Below are positions 1-7,837 of a DNA stretch of 13,658 nt, in pieces. The position numbers and the translations under genes were made by a program. The first letter of the stretch is position 1. Each line of letters begins with the position of its first letter. Under the pieces are notes generated by a model. The model had not been told where the DNA came from, ran no database searches, and worked only from the letters and a program-made list of their open reading frames with translations. Source of the DNA: an uncultured Eubacteriales bacterium. Its GTDB lineage: Bacteria; Bacillota; Clostridia; Lachnospirales; CAG-274. The stretch is from assembly GCA_902496345.1 (NCBI GenBank), contig CABVAP010000058.1, forward strand, positions 1 through 13,658. Reading direction: 5' to 3'.

Positions 1-41
1 TCTCCACCTTACCCTTGACAGAAAAAAAGTGTAACCAATCA

Positions 42-70
42 TTGACACTTTAACATGTATTTTTTATAAA
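42..70 (+). promoter_or_regulatory. sigma-A promoter P1 upstream of the pyr operon
   Basis: TTGACA at 42-47, a 17-base spacer and TATAAA at 65-70 match a housekeeping promoter at 11 of 12 positions. Transcription would begin near 77 and read into the pyr leader. It lies 44 bases upstream of a second promoter of equal quality, so the operon may have tandem starts. No experiment is implied; this is consensus matching only. Confidence 0.5.
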
Positions 71-85
71 TTCTTATTTTGTATG

Positions 86-114
86 TTGACAAGATTGACA
101 TAAAATGATAAAAT
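86..114 (+). promoter_or_regulatory. pyr promoter: sigma-A promoter P2 of the pyr operon
   Basis: TTGACA at 86-91, a 17-base spacer and TAAAAT at 109-114, with a TG at 106-107 forming an extended -10. The predicted start is near 121, giving a leader RNA of about 265 bases before pyrB. Another TTGACA at 95-100 has no -10 at the right distance. This is the promoter closest to the leader peptide and the better candidate for the main pyr start. Confidence 0.75.
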
Positions 115-154
115 ATTTAGAAATACGTGAAGAAGTGCGAAGGAGGAATTTATT

Positions 155-235
155 ATGACAAATATCGTGTTTTTTAAAACTATAAAATCCAGTTTTTGCA
201 GTAATGATTATTTTCCTTCGTTACCTATTGAATAA
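155..235 (+). CDS. 26-residue leader peptide of the pyr attenuator (PyrL-like by position)
   Basis: A short reading frame begins with ATG at 155, eight bases after a full AAGGAGG (140-146), one of the best ribosome binding sites in the window. It ends at TAA 233-235. The peptide starts MTNIVFFKTIKSS, contains four Phe, and matches no family I know. What matters is probably its translation: its stop codon lies three bases before the 5' arm of an intrinsic terminator, so a ribosome finishing the peptide would cover the base of that stem. Its RNA carries T-runs at 170-175, 193-197 and 211-214, where polymerase would pause if UTP were scarce. This is the layout of E. coli pyrL/pyrBI attenuation. 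The frame and ribosome binding site are seen directly; the role is inferred. Confidence 0.6.
   Translation: MTNIVFFKTIKSSFCSNDYFPSLPIE
201..224 (+). promoter_or_regulatory. possible transcription pause hairpin in the pyr leader
   Basis: GTAATGA (201-207) can pair with TCGTTAC (218-224), seven pairs including one G-T wobble, around a T-rich ten-base loop. It lies within the leader peptide frame, upstream of the terminator stem. In pyrBI-type attenuators a pause hairpin delays polymerase so that the ribosome can catch up. The stem is modest and could be incidental. Confidence 0.3.
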
Positions 236-238
236 TTG

Positions 239-287
239 AAAGACAATGGAAAGAGTGTTTATTATCACCCTTTTTATTGTCTTTTTT
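239..287 (+). terminator. intrinsic terminator (attenuator) between leader peptide and pyrB
   Basis: The arm 239-257 (AAAGACAATGG... to GAGTG) pairs with 266-284 (CACCC... to ATTGTCTTT) around the eight-base loop 258-265. This gives about 19 pairs with one A-C mismatch (254/269) and two G-T wobbles. It is followed by a run of T through 287. It lies inside the transcript, about 100 bases before the pyrB start, so it can only act as an attenuator. A ribosome sitting on the leader stop codon (233-235) would cover the first eight or nine bases of the 5' arm, which are those paired to the T-rich 3' arm. Confidence 0.82.
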
Positions 288-385
288 ACTGTGTGGCTAT
301 TTACAAGCTATACTACAGCAGATAGGCTATGAATAAATTTGTGGTTTATCTGAAAAAATATCTATGAAAGTGAGGATATTCTTAT
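288..385 (+). promoter_or_regulatory. untranslated stretch between attenuator and pyrB
   Basis: This 98-base stretch holds three GGCTAT/AGCTAT copies (295-300, 306-311, 325-330) and two mutually exclusive hairpins: 306-311 with 322-328 (one bulge), and CAGATA 319-324 with TATCTG 347-352. The pyrB ribosome binding site GAGGA lies at 372-376. I do not recognise a known riboswitch here. The folding may simply be weak AT-rich structure. Confidence 0.3.
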
Positions 386-1309
386 ATGTTTAAAAGAAAA
401 GACCTTCTCGGTTTGAGGGATTTAACTGAAGATGAAATTATGACTATTCTTGAAACTGCTAAACAGATGAAAGAAAAAATTGACAATCCTTCAAAGCGTA
501 GTGATGAACTGAAATCTGCCAGCGTTGTTACTCTTTTCTATGAAAACAGTACTCGTACAAAAATGTCTTTTATGTTAGCAGGAGATTATCTCGGTGCTAT
601 CGTTAAAGATTTAGGTGTTGCTACCAGTAGTGTAAACAAAGGTGAAAGTCTTATTGATACCGGTGTTACTTTAGACCAAATGGGTATAAATGTTATGATT
701 ATTCGTCACTCAATGACCGGTGCTGCCCATATATTAGCTAAAAATGTTAATGCATCTGTTGTTAATGCCGGTGATGGTAGTAACGAACACCCAACTCAAG
801 CCTTACTTGATTTATTTACTATTCTTGAATACAAGAAAAAATTTGAGGGTCTTAACGTAACTATTCTTGGGGATATTGCTCACAGCAGAGTCGCAAGAAG
901 TAACGCATTTGGTCTTAAAAAACTTGGTGCTAATGTTACTCTTGCCGGTCCTTCTACTCTTGTTTCTAATTCTATGAAATCCCTCGGCGTTAATGTCGTT
1001 ACTGATATTCCTAAAGCTGTTAGCAATGCTGACGTTGTTATGGGGCTTCGTATACAATTTGAAAGACAAAAAGCTATGCCTTTCCCTAGTCTTAGAGAAT
1101 ACAGCAGTCTTTTCGGTGTAAACAGTGAAATACTTAAATATGCCAAAGACGATGTTCTCGTTATGCACCCCGGCCCTGTAAACAGAGGTATCGAACTTAG
1201 TACAGATGTTATTGATGGCAAACACTCTGTTATCAATGTTCAAGTTAAAAACGGTGTTGCCGTTAGAATGGCTATTTTAAAACTTTTAACAGAAAGGGGC
1301 AATATGTAA
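386..1309 (+). CDS. pyrB: aspartate carbamoyltransferase catalytic subunit
   Basis: Condenses carbamoyl phosphate with L-aspartate to N-carbamoyl-aspartate, the committed step of UMP synthesis, in the cytoplasm. The carbamoyl-phosphate loop reads STRTK at residues 55-59, with Lys where most homologues have a second Arg. Lys85 (VNKGES), Arg107 (IIRH), HPTQ at 135-138, Arg168/Arg171 (HSRVARSN), Arg222 (GLRIQFER) and HPGPVNRG at 261-268 are all present, so the enzyme should be active. The length (307 residues) is normal for a catalytic chain. No regulatory-chain gene (pyrI) follows, which suggests an unregulated trimer as in Bacillus. The start at 386 has GAGGA nine bases upstream. It is the first gene of the operon, two bases from pyrC, and is controlled by the leader attenuator. 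Confidence 0.98.
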   Translation: MFKRKDLLGLRDLTEDEIMTILETAKQMKEKIDNPSKRSDELKSASVVTLFYENSTRTKMSFMLAGDYLGAIVKDLGVATSSVNKGESLIDTGVTLDQMGINVMIIRHSMTGAAHILAKNVNASVVNAGDGSNEHPTQALLDLFTILEYKKKFEGLNVTILGDIAHSRVARSNAFGLKKLGANVTLAGPSTLVSNSMKSLGVNVVTDIPKAVSNADVVMGLRIQFERQKAMPFPSLREYSSLFGVNSEILKYAKDDVLVMHPGPVNRGIELSTDVIDGKHSVINVQVKNGVAVRMAILKLLTERGNM

Positions 1310-1311
1310 TT

Positions 1312-2610
1312 ATGAAAACTTTAATTAAAAATGGTCGTGTTATTGACCCTGCAAATTCTATTGATAAAGTTTCTGACATCTTAGTTTCTGACGGAAAAAT
1401 TATTGAAGTTTCTGAAAATATTTCTTCTGATGTTGATGAAACTATTGAAGCAAAAGGATATTGGGTTGTTCCTGGTCTTATTGATTTACACGTTCATCTC
1501 CGTGACCCTGGTTTTGAAAGAAAAGAAACTATTAAAACAGGCTCAAGAAGTGCTGCTATGGGTGGTTTTACAACTATATGTTGTATGCCTAACACTAACC
1601 CTGTTATTGACAACGAAATTATTGTTGAGTACGTTAATATGAAAGCTCAGAGAGACGGTGTTGTAAATATTTTACCTATCGGTAGCATTACAAAAGGTCA
1701 AAAAGGTGAAGAACTTGCTGACATCGGTAAAATGGCGGGCGTTGGTATCTGTGCAATTTCAGAGGACGGAAGAAGTGTTGAAAATGCTGGACTTATGAAA
1801 ACAGCTCTTAAGTATGCCGGTATGTTTAATCTCCCTGTATTTTCTCATTGTGAGGATTTAAACCTTGTTGCAAAAGGTCAAATGAATGCAGGTGACAAAG
1901 CTGCTCTCCTTGGTCTTAAAGGTATTTCAAATGATTCTGAAGAAGTTATTGTATCAAGAGATATTATCCTTGCTGACAGCGTAAACGCAAAACTTCATCT
2001 TTGTCATATGAGTACAAAAGGTTGTGTTGAACTTATTAGACAAGCAAAAGAAAGAGGCATTAAAGTTACTGCCGAAGTTACTCCTCATCATTTTACTTTA
2101 TCTGAAGATGATATAAATGATTATGACGCTAACTACAAAATGAACCCTCCTTTAAGAACAAAAGCTGATGTTGAAGCTCTTAAACAAGCTCTTAAAGATA
2201 ACATAATAGAAGTTATCTCAACAGACCACGCACCTCATCACGTTGATGAAAAAAATTGCGAATTTGAAAAAGCTGCAAATGGTATTATCGGTCTTGAAAC
2301 TTCTTTATGTCTTGGTATTACTGAATTAGTCGAAACAGGTGTCCTTACACCATCTCAACTTATTGAAAAAATGTCTTACAATCCGGCTAAAGTCTTAAAC
2401 TCTGACAAAGGTACTTTATCTGTTGGAAAAGACGCCGATATAACTATTATTGACCCTAACTGCGAATACGCTATTGACATCGAAAAATTTGAGTCAAAAG
2501 CTAGAAATACACCTTTTAACGGTAGAAAAGTTAAAGGCAAAGTCCTCTATACTATCGTTGGTGGAAAAACTATTGTTGAAAACGGAATTTTAAGAGAGGA
2601 GTTTAGATAA
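1312..2610 (+). CDS. pyrC: dihydroorotase (type I)
   Basis: Cyclises N-carbamoyl-aspartate to dihydroorotate, the third step of UMP synthesis. It is a metal-dependent amidohydrolase with a TIM-barrel fold. The metal ligands are visible: HVHLRDPG with His60 and His62, Asp152 in SEDGRS (bridging Asp, as in type I enzymes, instead of a carbamylated Lys), His179 (SHCED), His232 (LCHMS) and the catalytic Asp305 in STDHAPH. NPAK near residue 357 and the C-terminal GKDAD strand region are typical of the long type I form (432 residues), unlike the shorter E. coli type II. An AAAGGGG stretch inside the end of pyrB (1293-1299) serves as ribosome binding site. Its stop codon overlaps the pyrF start by one base, so translation of the two is probably coupled. 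Confidence 0.98.
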   Translation: MKTLIKNGRVIDPANSIDKVSDILVSDGKIIEVSENISSDVDETIEAKGYWVVPGLIDLHVHLRDPGFERKETIKTGSRSAAMGGFTTICCMPNTNPVIDNEIIVEYVNMKAQRDGVVNILPIGSITKGQKGEELADIGKMAGVGICAISEDGRSVENAGLMKTALKYAGMFNLPVFSHCEDLNLVAKGQMNAGDKAALLGLKGISNDSEEVIVSRDIILADSVNAKLHLCHMSTKGCVELIRQAKERGIKVTAEVTPHHFTLSEDDINDYDANYKMNPPLRTKADVEALKQALKDNIIEVISTDHAPHHVDEKNCEFEKAANGIIGLETSLCLGITELVETGVLTPSQLIEKMSYNPAKVLNSDKGTLSVGKDADITIIDPNCEYAIDIEKFESKARNTPFNGRKVKGKVLYTIVGGKTIVENGILREEFR

Positions 2611-3536
2611 TGATAATTGACAAACTTATTGACAAAATTAAAGTTACTGGAAACCCTACTGTTGTTGGTCTTGACCCTCAGGAGGCTTTTATACCTCAAT
2701 TTATAAAAGAAGAGGCTTTTGCTAAATATGGCAAAACTCTCAAGGGTATGAGCAAGGCAATGTTACACTTTAATAAAATGATTATTGATGAAATTTATGA
2801 CCTTGTTCCTGCTGTTAAACCTCAAATAGCTATGTATGAAAGATACGGTATAAGCGGTCTTAAAGCATACATAAAAACTATTGAATATGCTAAAAAAAGA
2901 GGTCTTATCGTTATTGGTGACATCAAAAGAAGTGATATAGCATCAACCGGACAGGCTTATTCTGACGGTCATATTGGTCGTGCTGATGTTGACGGAATTG
3001 GCTATGACGTTTTTAAACAAGATTTTATTACTCTTAACCCTTACCTTGGTTCTGACTCAATTACACCTTTCTTAAAAGACTGTAAAGAATACGAAAAAGG
3101 TTTATTTATCCTTGCTAAAACTTCTAATCCTAATAGTGGTGAAATTCAAGACTTACTTGTTGACGGTGTTCCTCTTTATGAAAAAGTTGGTTCTCTTATT
3201 TCTAAATGGGGCGAAGAATTAATCGGTGTAAACGGATTTAGCGAAGTTGGTGCCGTTGTTGGTGCTACTCACCCTGAACAGGCTAAAAGACTTAGAGAGG
3301 TTATGCCTCATACTTTCTTCCTTGTTCCAGGATATGGTGCTCAGGGCGGAAAAGCTGAAGACCTTGCTGTATGCTTTAACAAAGACGGTCTTGGTGCTAT
3401 CGTAAACTCATCAAGAGGTATCATTGCTGCATACACAAAAGAACCTTATAAAAATAGTTTTTCTGAAGCAGATTTTGCTAAAGCTTCTCGTCAAGCTGTT
3501 ATTGATATGAAAAATGATTTAAGGAGATGTATATAG
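2610..3536 (+). CDS. pyrF: orotidine 5'-phosphate decarboxylase (long subfamily)
   Basis: Decarboxylates OMP to UMP, the last step of the pathway. The signature GDIKRSDI places the catalytic Asp104-Lys106-Asp109 triad at the expected site. LVPGYGAQGG (239-248) forms the phosphate-binding loop and NSSRG (266-270) supplies the phosphate-contacting Arg. At 308 residues it belongs to the long OMP decarboxylase subfamily found in many Clostridia, actinobacteria and myxobacteria; the E. coli/Bacillus form is about 240 residues. The ATG at 2610 overlaps the pyrC stop codon (TAATG), and GAGAGGAG at the end of pyrC provides a ribosome binding site. carA begins three bases after its stop. Confidence 0.97.
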   Translation: MIIDKLIDKIKVTGNPTVVGLDPQEAFIPQFIKEEAFAKYGKTLKGMSKAMLHFNKMIIDEIYDLVPAVKPQIAMYERYGISGLKAYIKTIEYAKKRGLIVIGDIKRSDIASTGQAYSDGHIGRADVDGIGYDVFKQDFITLNPYLGSDSITPFLKDCKEYEKGLFILAKTSNPNSGEIQDLLVDGVPLYEKVGSLISKWGEELIGVNGFSEVGAVVGATHPEQAKRLREVMPHTFFLVPGYGAQGGKAEDLAVCFNKDGLGAIVNSSRGIIAAYTKEPYKNSFSEADFAKASRQAVIDMKNDLRRCI

Positions 3537-3539
3537 ACT

Positions 3540-4619
3540 ATGGAAAAGACAATTAAAGCTGAACTTATACTCCAAAACGGTATGAAATTCAAAGGAAATG
3601 CCTTTGGTCACGTTAAAGAAACTGTTGGTGAAGTAGTTTTTACAACCGGTATGACAGGTTATCAAGAAACTCTTACTGACCCTTCTTTCGCCGGTCAAAT
3701 CGTAACTATGACATATCCTCTTATTGGTAACTATGGTATTAACCTTGAAGATATGGAAAGCAGAAAACCTTTCCTTAAAGGTTTTATCGTTCGTGAAAAA
3801 TGCGATATGCCTAACAACTGGAGATGTGAAATGGAACTTGACGGTTTCTTAAAACAACACAAAATTATGGGTCTTGAAGGTATCGACACAAGAGCCTTAA
3901 CCAGAGTTTTAAGAGATAACGGAACTATGCTCGGTATAATTACAACCAGAGTAGACGACCTTACTCCTAGCCAGATTAAACAAAAATTTGATACTTTCTC
4001 TAACAAAGATGCTGTTAAAGAAGTTACTCCTGCTGAAAAATACGTTATGAGCGGAAACGGAACTCACCTCGCTGTTCTCGATTGTGGTATTAAAAAAGGT
4101 ATCCTTCGTGACCTTAACAAAAGAGGCTGTAAATTAACTGTTTTCCCTGCGTTTACTAGCGTTGATGAAATTCTTTCTTGTAACCCTGACGCTATATTCT
4201 TAGGAAACGGCCCTGGAGACCCTAAAGATATTCCTACTGTTGTTGAAAACGTTAAAAAACTTATGGAAACAGGTATTCCTATCCTTGGTATTTGCCTCGG
4301 TCATCAGATTATCTCTCTTGCTCTCGGTTGTAATACTACTCGTCTTAAATTCGGTCACCACGGCGGAAACCACCCTGTTAAAGACCTCAAAACAGGCAGA
4401 GTTTACATTACATCTCAAAATCACGAATTTGTTGTTAGTGAGTTATCTGATGATGTTGAACCTACATTTATTAACGTAAATGACGGAAGTATCGAAGGTA
4501 TCAGTCACAAAACTAAACCTATCTACAGCGTTCAGTTCCACCCAGAGGCTACTCCTGGTCCTTTAGATACACAATTTTTATTTGACAGATTTTTGAAAAT
4601 CATTGAGGAGGTTAAATAG
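3540..4619 (+). CDS. carA: carbamoyl phosphate synthase small subunit (glutaminase)
   Basis: Hydrolyses glutamine and passes ammonia through a tunnel to the large subunit for carbamoyl phosphate synthesis. The N-terminal half (to about residue 150) is the CarA-specific domain, with FTTGMTGYQE near 34-43. The C-terminal half is a class I glutamine amidotransferase: oxyanion region GNGPGDP (222-228), nucleophile Cys252 in GICLGHQ, and His334/Glu336 in QFHPEA. The triad is complete. At 359 residues it is of normal length. A ribosome binding site AAGGAGA overlaps the end of pyrF. carB follows after two bases, giving stoichiometric production. Placement inside the pyr operon suggests its product feeds pyrimidines, although arginine synthesis could share it. 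Confidence 0.98.
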   Translation: MEKTIKAELILQNGMKFKGNAFGHVKETVGEVVFTTGMTGYQETLTDPSFAGQIVTMTYPLIGNYGINLEDMESRKPFLKGFIVREKCDMPNNWRCEMELDGFLKQHKIMGLEGIDTRALTRVLRDNGTMLGIITTRVDDLTPSQIKQKFDTFSNKDAVKEVTPAEKYVMSGNGTHLAVLDCGIKKGILRDLNKRGCKLTVFPAFTSVDEILSCNPDAIFLGNGPGDPKDIPTVVENVKKLMETGIPILGICLGHQIISLALGCNTTRLKFGHHGGNHPVKDLKTGRVYITSQNHEFVVSELSDDVEPTFINVNDGSIEGISHKTKPIYSVQFHPEATPGPLDTQFLFDRFLKIIEEVK

Positions 4620-4621
4620 TT

Positions 4622-7600
4622 ATGCCTAAGGATAATTCTATTAAAAAAGTTCTTGTTATCGGCTCTGGTCCTATCGTTATCGGTCAGGCCGCTGAGTTTG
4701 ACTATTCTGGTACACAGGCTTGTCAATCACTCAAAGAAGAAGGGGTTGAAGTTGTTCTTGTAAACAGCAACCCTGCTACAATTATGACAGATATTGGAAT
4801 GGCTCATTATACTTACATTGAACCATTAACTATAGATTTTATTGAAAAAGTTATCGCAAAAGAAAGACCTGACAGTATTATCGCCGGTATGGGCGGTCAA
4901 ACCGGTCTTAACCTCTCTTGTGAACTCTATGATGCCGGTATCCTCGACAAATATCACGTTCGTGTTATCGGTACTTCTATTGAGTCTATCAAAGAGGGTG
5001 AGGACAGAGATAGCTTTAAAAAACTTATGGAAAGAACTAATCAACCTATCGTTGAAAGTGAAATCGTTACTGATGTTGAAGCTGGTGTTAGATTCGCTGA
5101 AACAATTGGTTACCCTGTAATTGTTCGTCCTGCTTATACTCTTGGTGGTACTGGTGGTGGTATCGCTGACAATGAAGACGAACTTCGTGAAATCCTTGCT
5201 CAAGGTCTTCACCTTAGCCGTGTTGGTCAAGTTCTTCTTGAAAAAAGTATCAAAGGTTGGAAAGAAATCGAATTTGAAGTTATGCGTGACGGCGTTGGTA
5301 ACTGTATCACTGTTTGTAGTATGGAAAATGTTGACCCTGTTGGTGTTCATACCGGTGACAGTATCGTTGTTGCCCCTGCTCAAACTCTTTCTGACAGAGA
5401 ATATCAAATGCTTAGAAGTGCCGCTATAAATATTATTAATTCTATCGAAATTAAAGGCGGTTGTAACGTTCAGTTCGCTCTTGACCCTAACAGCTACAAT
5501 TATGCCGTTATCGAAATTAACCCTCGTGTTAGCCGTTCTTCTGCTCTTGCTTCAAAGGCTACCGGCTATCCTATCGCTAAAGTTGCTGCTAAAATCGCTC
5601 TTGGCTACTCTCTTGATGAAATTAAAAACGCTGTTACAGGTAAAACTTTCGCTTGTTTTGAACCTGTTATTGACTATGTTGTTCTTAAATTCCCTAGATG
5701 GCCTTTCGATAAATTCCACGGTGCAAAAAGAACTCTTGGTACTAAGATGATGGCTACAGGTGAAATTATGGCTATCGGAAACAGCTTTGAATCTGCTCTC
5801 TTGAAAGGTGTTCGTTCTCTTGAAATCGGTCAATATGGCCTTGAAAGAAAATCTTCTAAAGAAAAAACTCTTGATGAATTAAAGAAAAGTGTTCAAGTCC
5901 CTGATGACGAAAGACTTTTTGACCTCGCTGAAATGCTTAGAAGAAACTACAGAGTTGAAAAGGTTTGCCAGATTACCGGTATGGACCCATTCTTCATTAA
6001 CAAAATTAAGAAAATCGTTGATATGGAAGAAGAACTTAAAACAATGGAACTTTCTGACTTCAACGAAGAAAATCTCAGATTCTTTAAAGAAAAAGGTTTC
6101 TCTGACAAAGCTATATCTAAATTTGTTGGTTGTATACCTCCTAATATTTACGATTTAAGAAAGAAATTTGATATTATGCCTGTTTACAAAATGGTTGATA
6201 CTTGTGCAGGTGAATTTGAAGCCGTAACTCCTTATTATTACTCTACATACGACAGAGATGATGAGGCTGTTATTTCTAATAACAAAAAAGTTATGGTTAT
6301 CGGTTCAGGTCCTATCAGAATCGGTCAAGGTATCGAATTTGATTACTGCTCTGTACACTCAATTATGTCACTTAAAAAAGCCGGCATTGAAACTATTATC
6401 GTAAACAACAACCCTGAAACTGTAAGTACAGACTTTGATACTTCTGACAAACTTTATTTTGAACCTCTTACTGAAGAAGATGTTCTTAATATCGTTGAAA
6501 GAGAAAAACCTGACGGAGTTATTTTACAGTTCGGTGGACAGACTGCTATCAAACTCGCTAATTTCTTTGATGAAATGAATATCCCTATTTACGGAACTAA
6601 ACCGGAACAAATTGACGCTGCCGAAGACAGAGAAAAATTTGACGAACTTCTTGAAACTCTTGACATTAGACGTCCTAAAGGAAAAGGTGTTTGGAGCTTA
6701 GAAGAGGGTCTTAAAGTTGCTAACGAACTTGGTTTCCCTGTTCTTGTTAGACCTTCTTACGTTCTTGGCGGTCAGGGTATGGAAATTACTCACGACGAAA
6801 AAGAACTTACTATTTACCTTAATGACGCTTTTGCTAAAGATTCTAAAAACCCTGTTCTTATCGACAGATATTTAAGTGGTCGTGAAATCGAAGTTGACGC
6901 TATCTGTGACGGTACTGACGTATTTATCCCTGGTATTATGGAACATCTTGAAAGAGCCGGTGTCCATTCTGGTGATAGTATCTCTATTTATCCTCCACAA
7001 AATATCTCTGATGATATGAAAAAACAAATTATGGAGGTTACTAAGAAAATCGCTGTTGCCCTTAAAGTTATCGGTATGATTAATATTCAGTTTATCGAAT
7101 TTAAAGGCGAACTTAACATTATCGAAGTAAACCCTCGTTCTTCTAGAACTGTTCCTTACATCAGTAAAGTTACCGGTGTTCAGGTTATTGACCTTGCTAC
7201 AAGAGTTATGCTCGGTGAAAAACTTGCTGAAATGGGTTATGGTACAGGAATCGCTGAAGAATCTAAAGTTATCGCTGTTAAAGTTCCTGTGTTCTCAACA
7301 GAAAAACTCCCTCAGGTTGAAGTTAGCCTTGGACCTGAAATGCGTTCAACTGGTGAAGTTCTTGGCCTTGGTTATACACTTGAAAAAGCTCTTTACAAAG
7401 GCTTTAAAGCTGCTGGTATGACTATCCCTAAATCAGGTAGTACTATTATCGCAACTATCAGAAAGAAAGACCAACAGAACTTTGTTGAAATCGCTAAGAG
7501 ATTTGAAAAAATGGGTTGCAAATTTATTGCAACAACCGGAACTGCATCTGTTCTTAAAGAAAATGGTCTTGAAGTTCAGACTGTTAAGAAAATTAGTGAG

Positions 7601-7837
7601 GGTGTTCCTAATATTCTTGATATTATTAGAAGTGGTGTTGTTGACCTCATTATCGACATTCCTCAAAAAAGCAACAATGTAAACAGCGACGGTTTCAAAA
7701 TTAGAAGAACTGCTGTTGAAAGTGACGTTACTCTTATTACTGCTCTTGATACTGTTTGTGCTATGGCTGACGTTATGGAAGCACAAATTAACGAAGATGA
7801 ACTTCAACTTTTTGATATTGGGAAGGATTTAAGATGA
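4622..7837 (+). CDS. carB: carbamoyl phosphate synthase large subunit
   Basis: Uses two ATP, bicarbonate and ammonia from CarA to make carbamoyl phosphate. Two homologous ATP-grasp halves are plain: residues 1-400 (carboxyphosphate domain, with GSGPIVIGQAAEFDYSG at 14-30 and GGTGGG at 175-180) and about 553-935 (carbamate domain, with GSGPIRIGQGIEFDY at 561-575 and GGQGM at 716-720). Between them is the helical oligomerisation domain (about 400-550). A C-terminal MGS-like domain (from about 940; FIATTGTAS at 968-976, SNNVNSDGFKIRRTA near 1017-1031) is where UMP and ornithine act in the E. coli enzyme. The length of 1071 matches the family. AGGAGG at the end of carA is the ribosome binding site. 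The stop overlaps pyrK by four bases (ATGA). Confidence 0.98.
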   Translation: MPKDNSIKKVLVIGSGPIVIGQAAEFDYSGTQACQSLKEEGVEVVLVNSNPATIMTDIGMAHYTYIEPLTIDFIEKVIAKERPDSIIAGMGGQTGLNLSCELYDAGILDKYHVRVIGTSIESIKEGEDRDSFKKLMERTNQPIVESEIVTDVEAGVRFAETIGYPVIVRPAYTLGGTGGGIADNEDELREILAQGLHLSRVGQVLLEKSIKGWKEIEFEVMRDGVGNCITVCSMENVDPVGVHTGDSIVVAPAQTLSDREYQMLRSAAINIINSIEIKGGCNVQFALDPNSYNYAVIEINPRVSRSSALASKATGYPIAKVAAKIALGYSLDEIKNAVTGKTFACFEPVIDYVVLKFPRWPFDKFHGAKRTLGTKMMATGEIMAIGNSFESALLKGVRSLEIGQYGLERKSSKEKTLDELKKSVQVPDDERLFDLAEMLRRNYRVEKVCQITGMDPFFINKIKKIVDMEEELKTMELSDFNEENLRFFKEKGFSDKAISKFVGCIPPNIYDLRKKFDIMPVYKMVDTCAGEFEAVTPYYYSTYDRDDEAVISNNKKVMVIGSGPIRIGQGIEFDYCSVHSIMSLKKAGIETIIVNNNPETVSTDFDTSDKLYFEPLTEEDVLNIVEREKPDGVILQFGGQTAIKLANFFDEMNIPIYGTKPEQIDAAEDREKFDELLETLDIRRPKGKGVWSLEEGLKVANELGFPVLVRPSYVLGGQGMEITHDEKELTIYLNDAFAKDSKNPVLIDRYLSGREIEVDAICDGTDVFIPGIMEHLERAGVHSGDSISIYPPQNISDDMKKQIMEVTKKIAVALKVIGMINIQFIEFKGELNIIEVNPRSSRTVPYISKVTGVQVIDLATRVMLGEKLAEMGYGTGIAEESKVIAVKVPVFSTEKLPQVEVSLGPEMRSTGEVLGLGYTLEKALYKGFKAAGMTIPKSGSTIIATIRKKDQQNFVEIAKRFEKMGCKFIATTGTASVLKENGLEVQTVKKISEGVPNILDIIRSGVVDLIIDIPQKSNNVNSDGFKIRRTAVESDVTLITALDTVCAMADVMEAQINEDELQLFDIGKDLR

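Noticed and set aside
329..367. A 12-codon frame (MNKFVVYLKKYL) just before pyrB
   Set aside because: There is no convincing ribosome binding site before its ATG, and frames this short are expected by chance. It ends 18 bases before pyrB, so coupling is conceivable but unsupported.
121..385. PyrR-binding anti-antiterminator in the pyr leader
   Set aside because: The partial AATCCAG at 186-192 resembles the first half of the ARUCCNGNGAGGYU consensus, but it continues with T-runs and no GAGGY follows. I see no second copy anywhere in the leader.
4826..5407. Long antisense frame opposite carB (193 codons), and similar ones opposite pyrB, carA and pyrD
   Set aside because: The proteins are rich in Ser, Thr, Asn and Phe with no known motifs. 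They arise because the sense genes favour T-ending codons, and they have no ribosome binding site or promoter.
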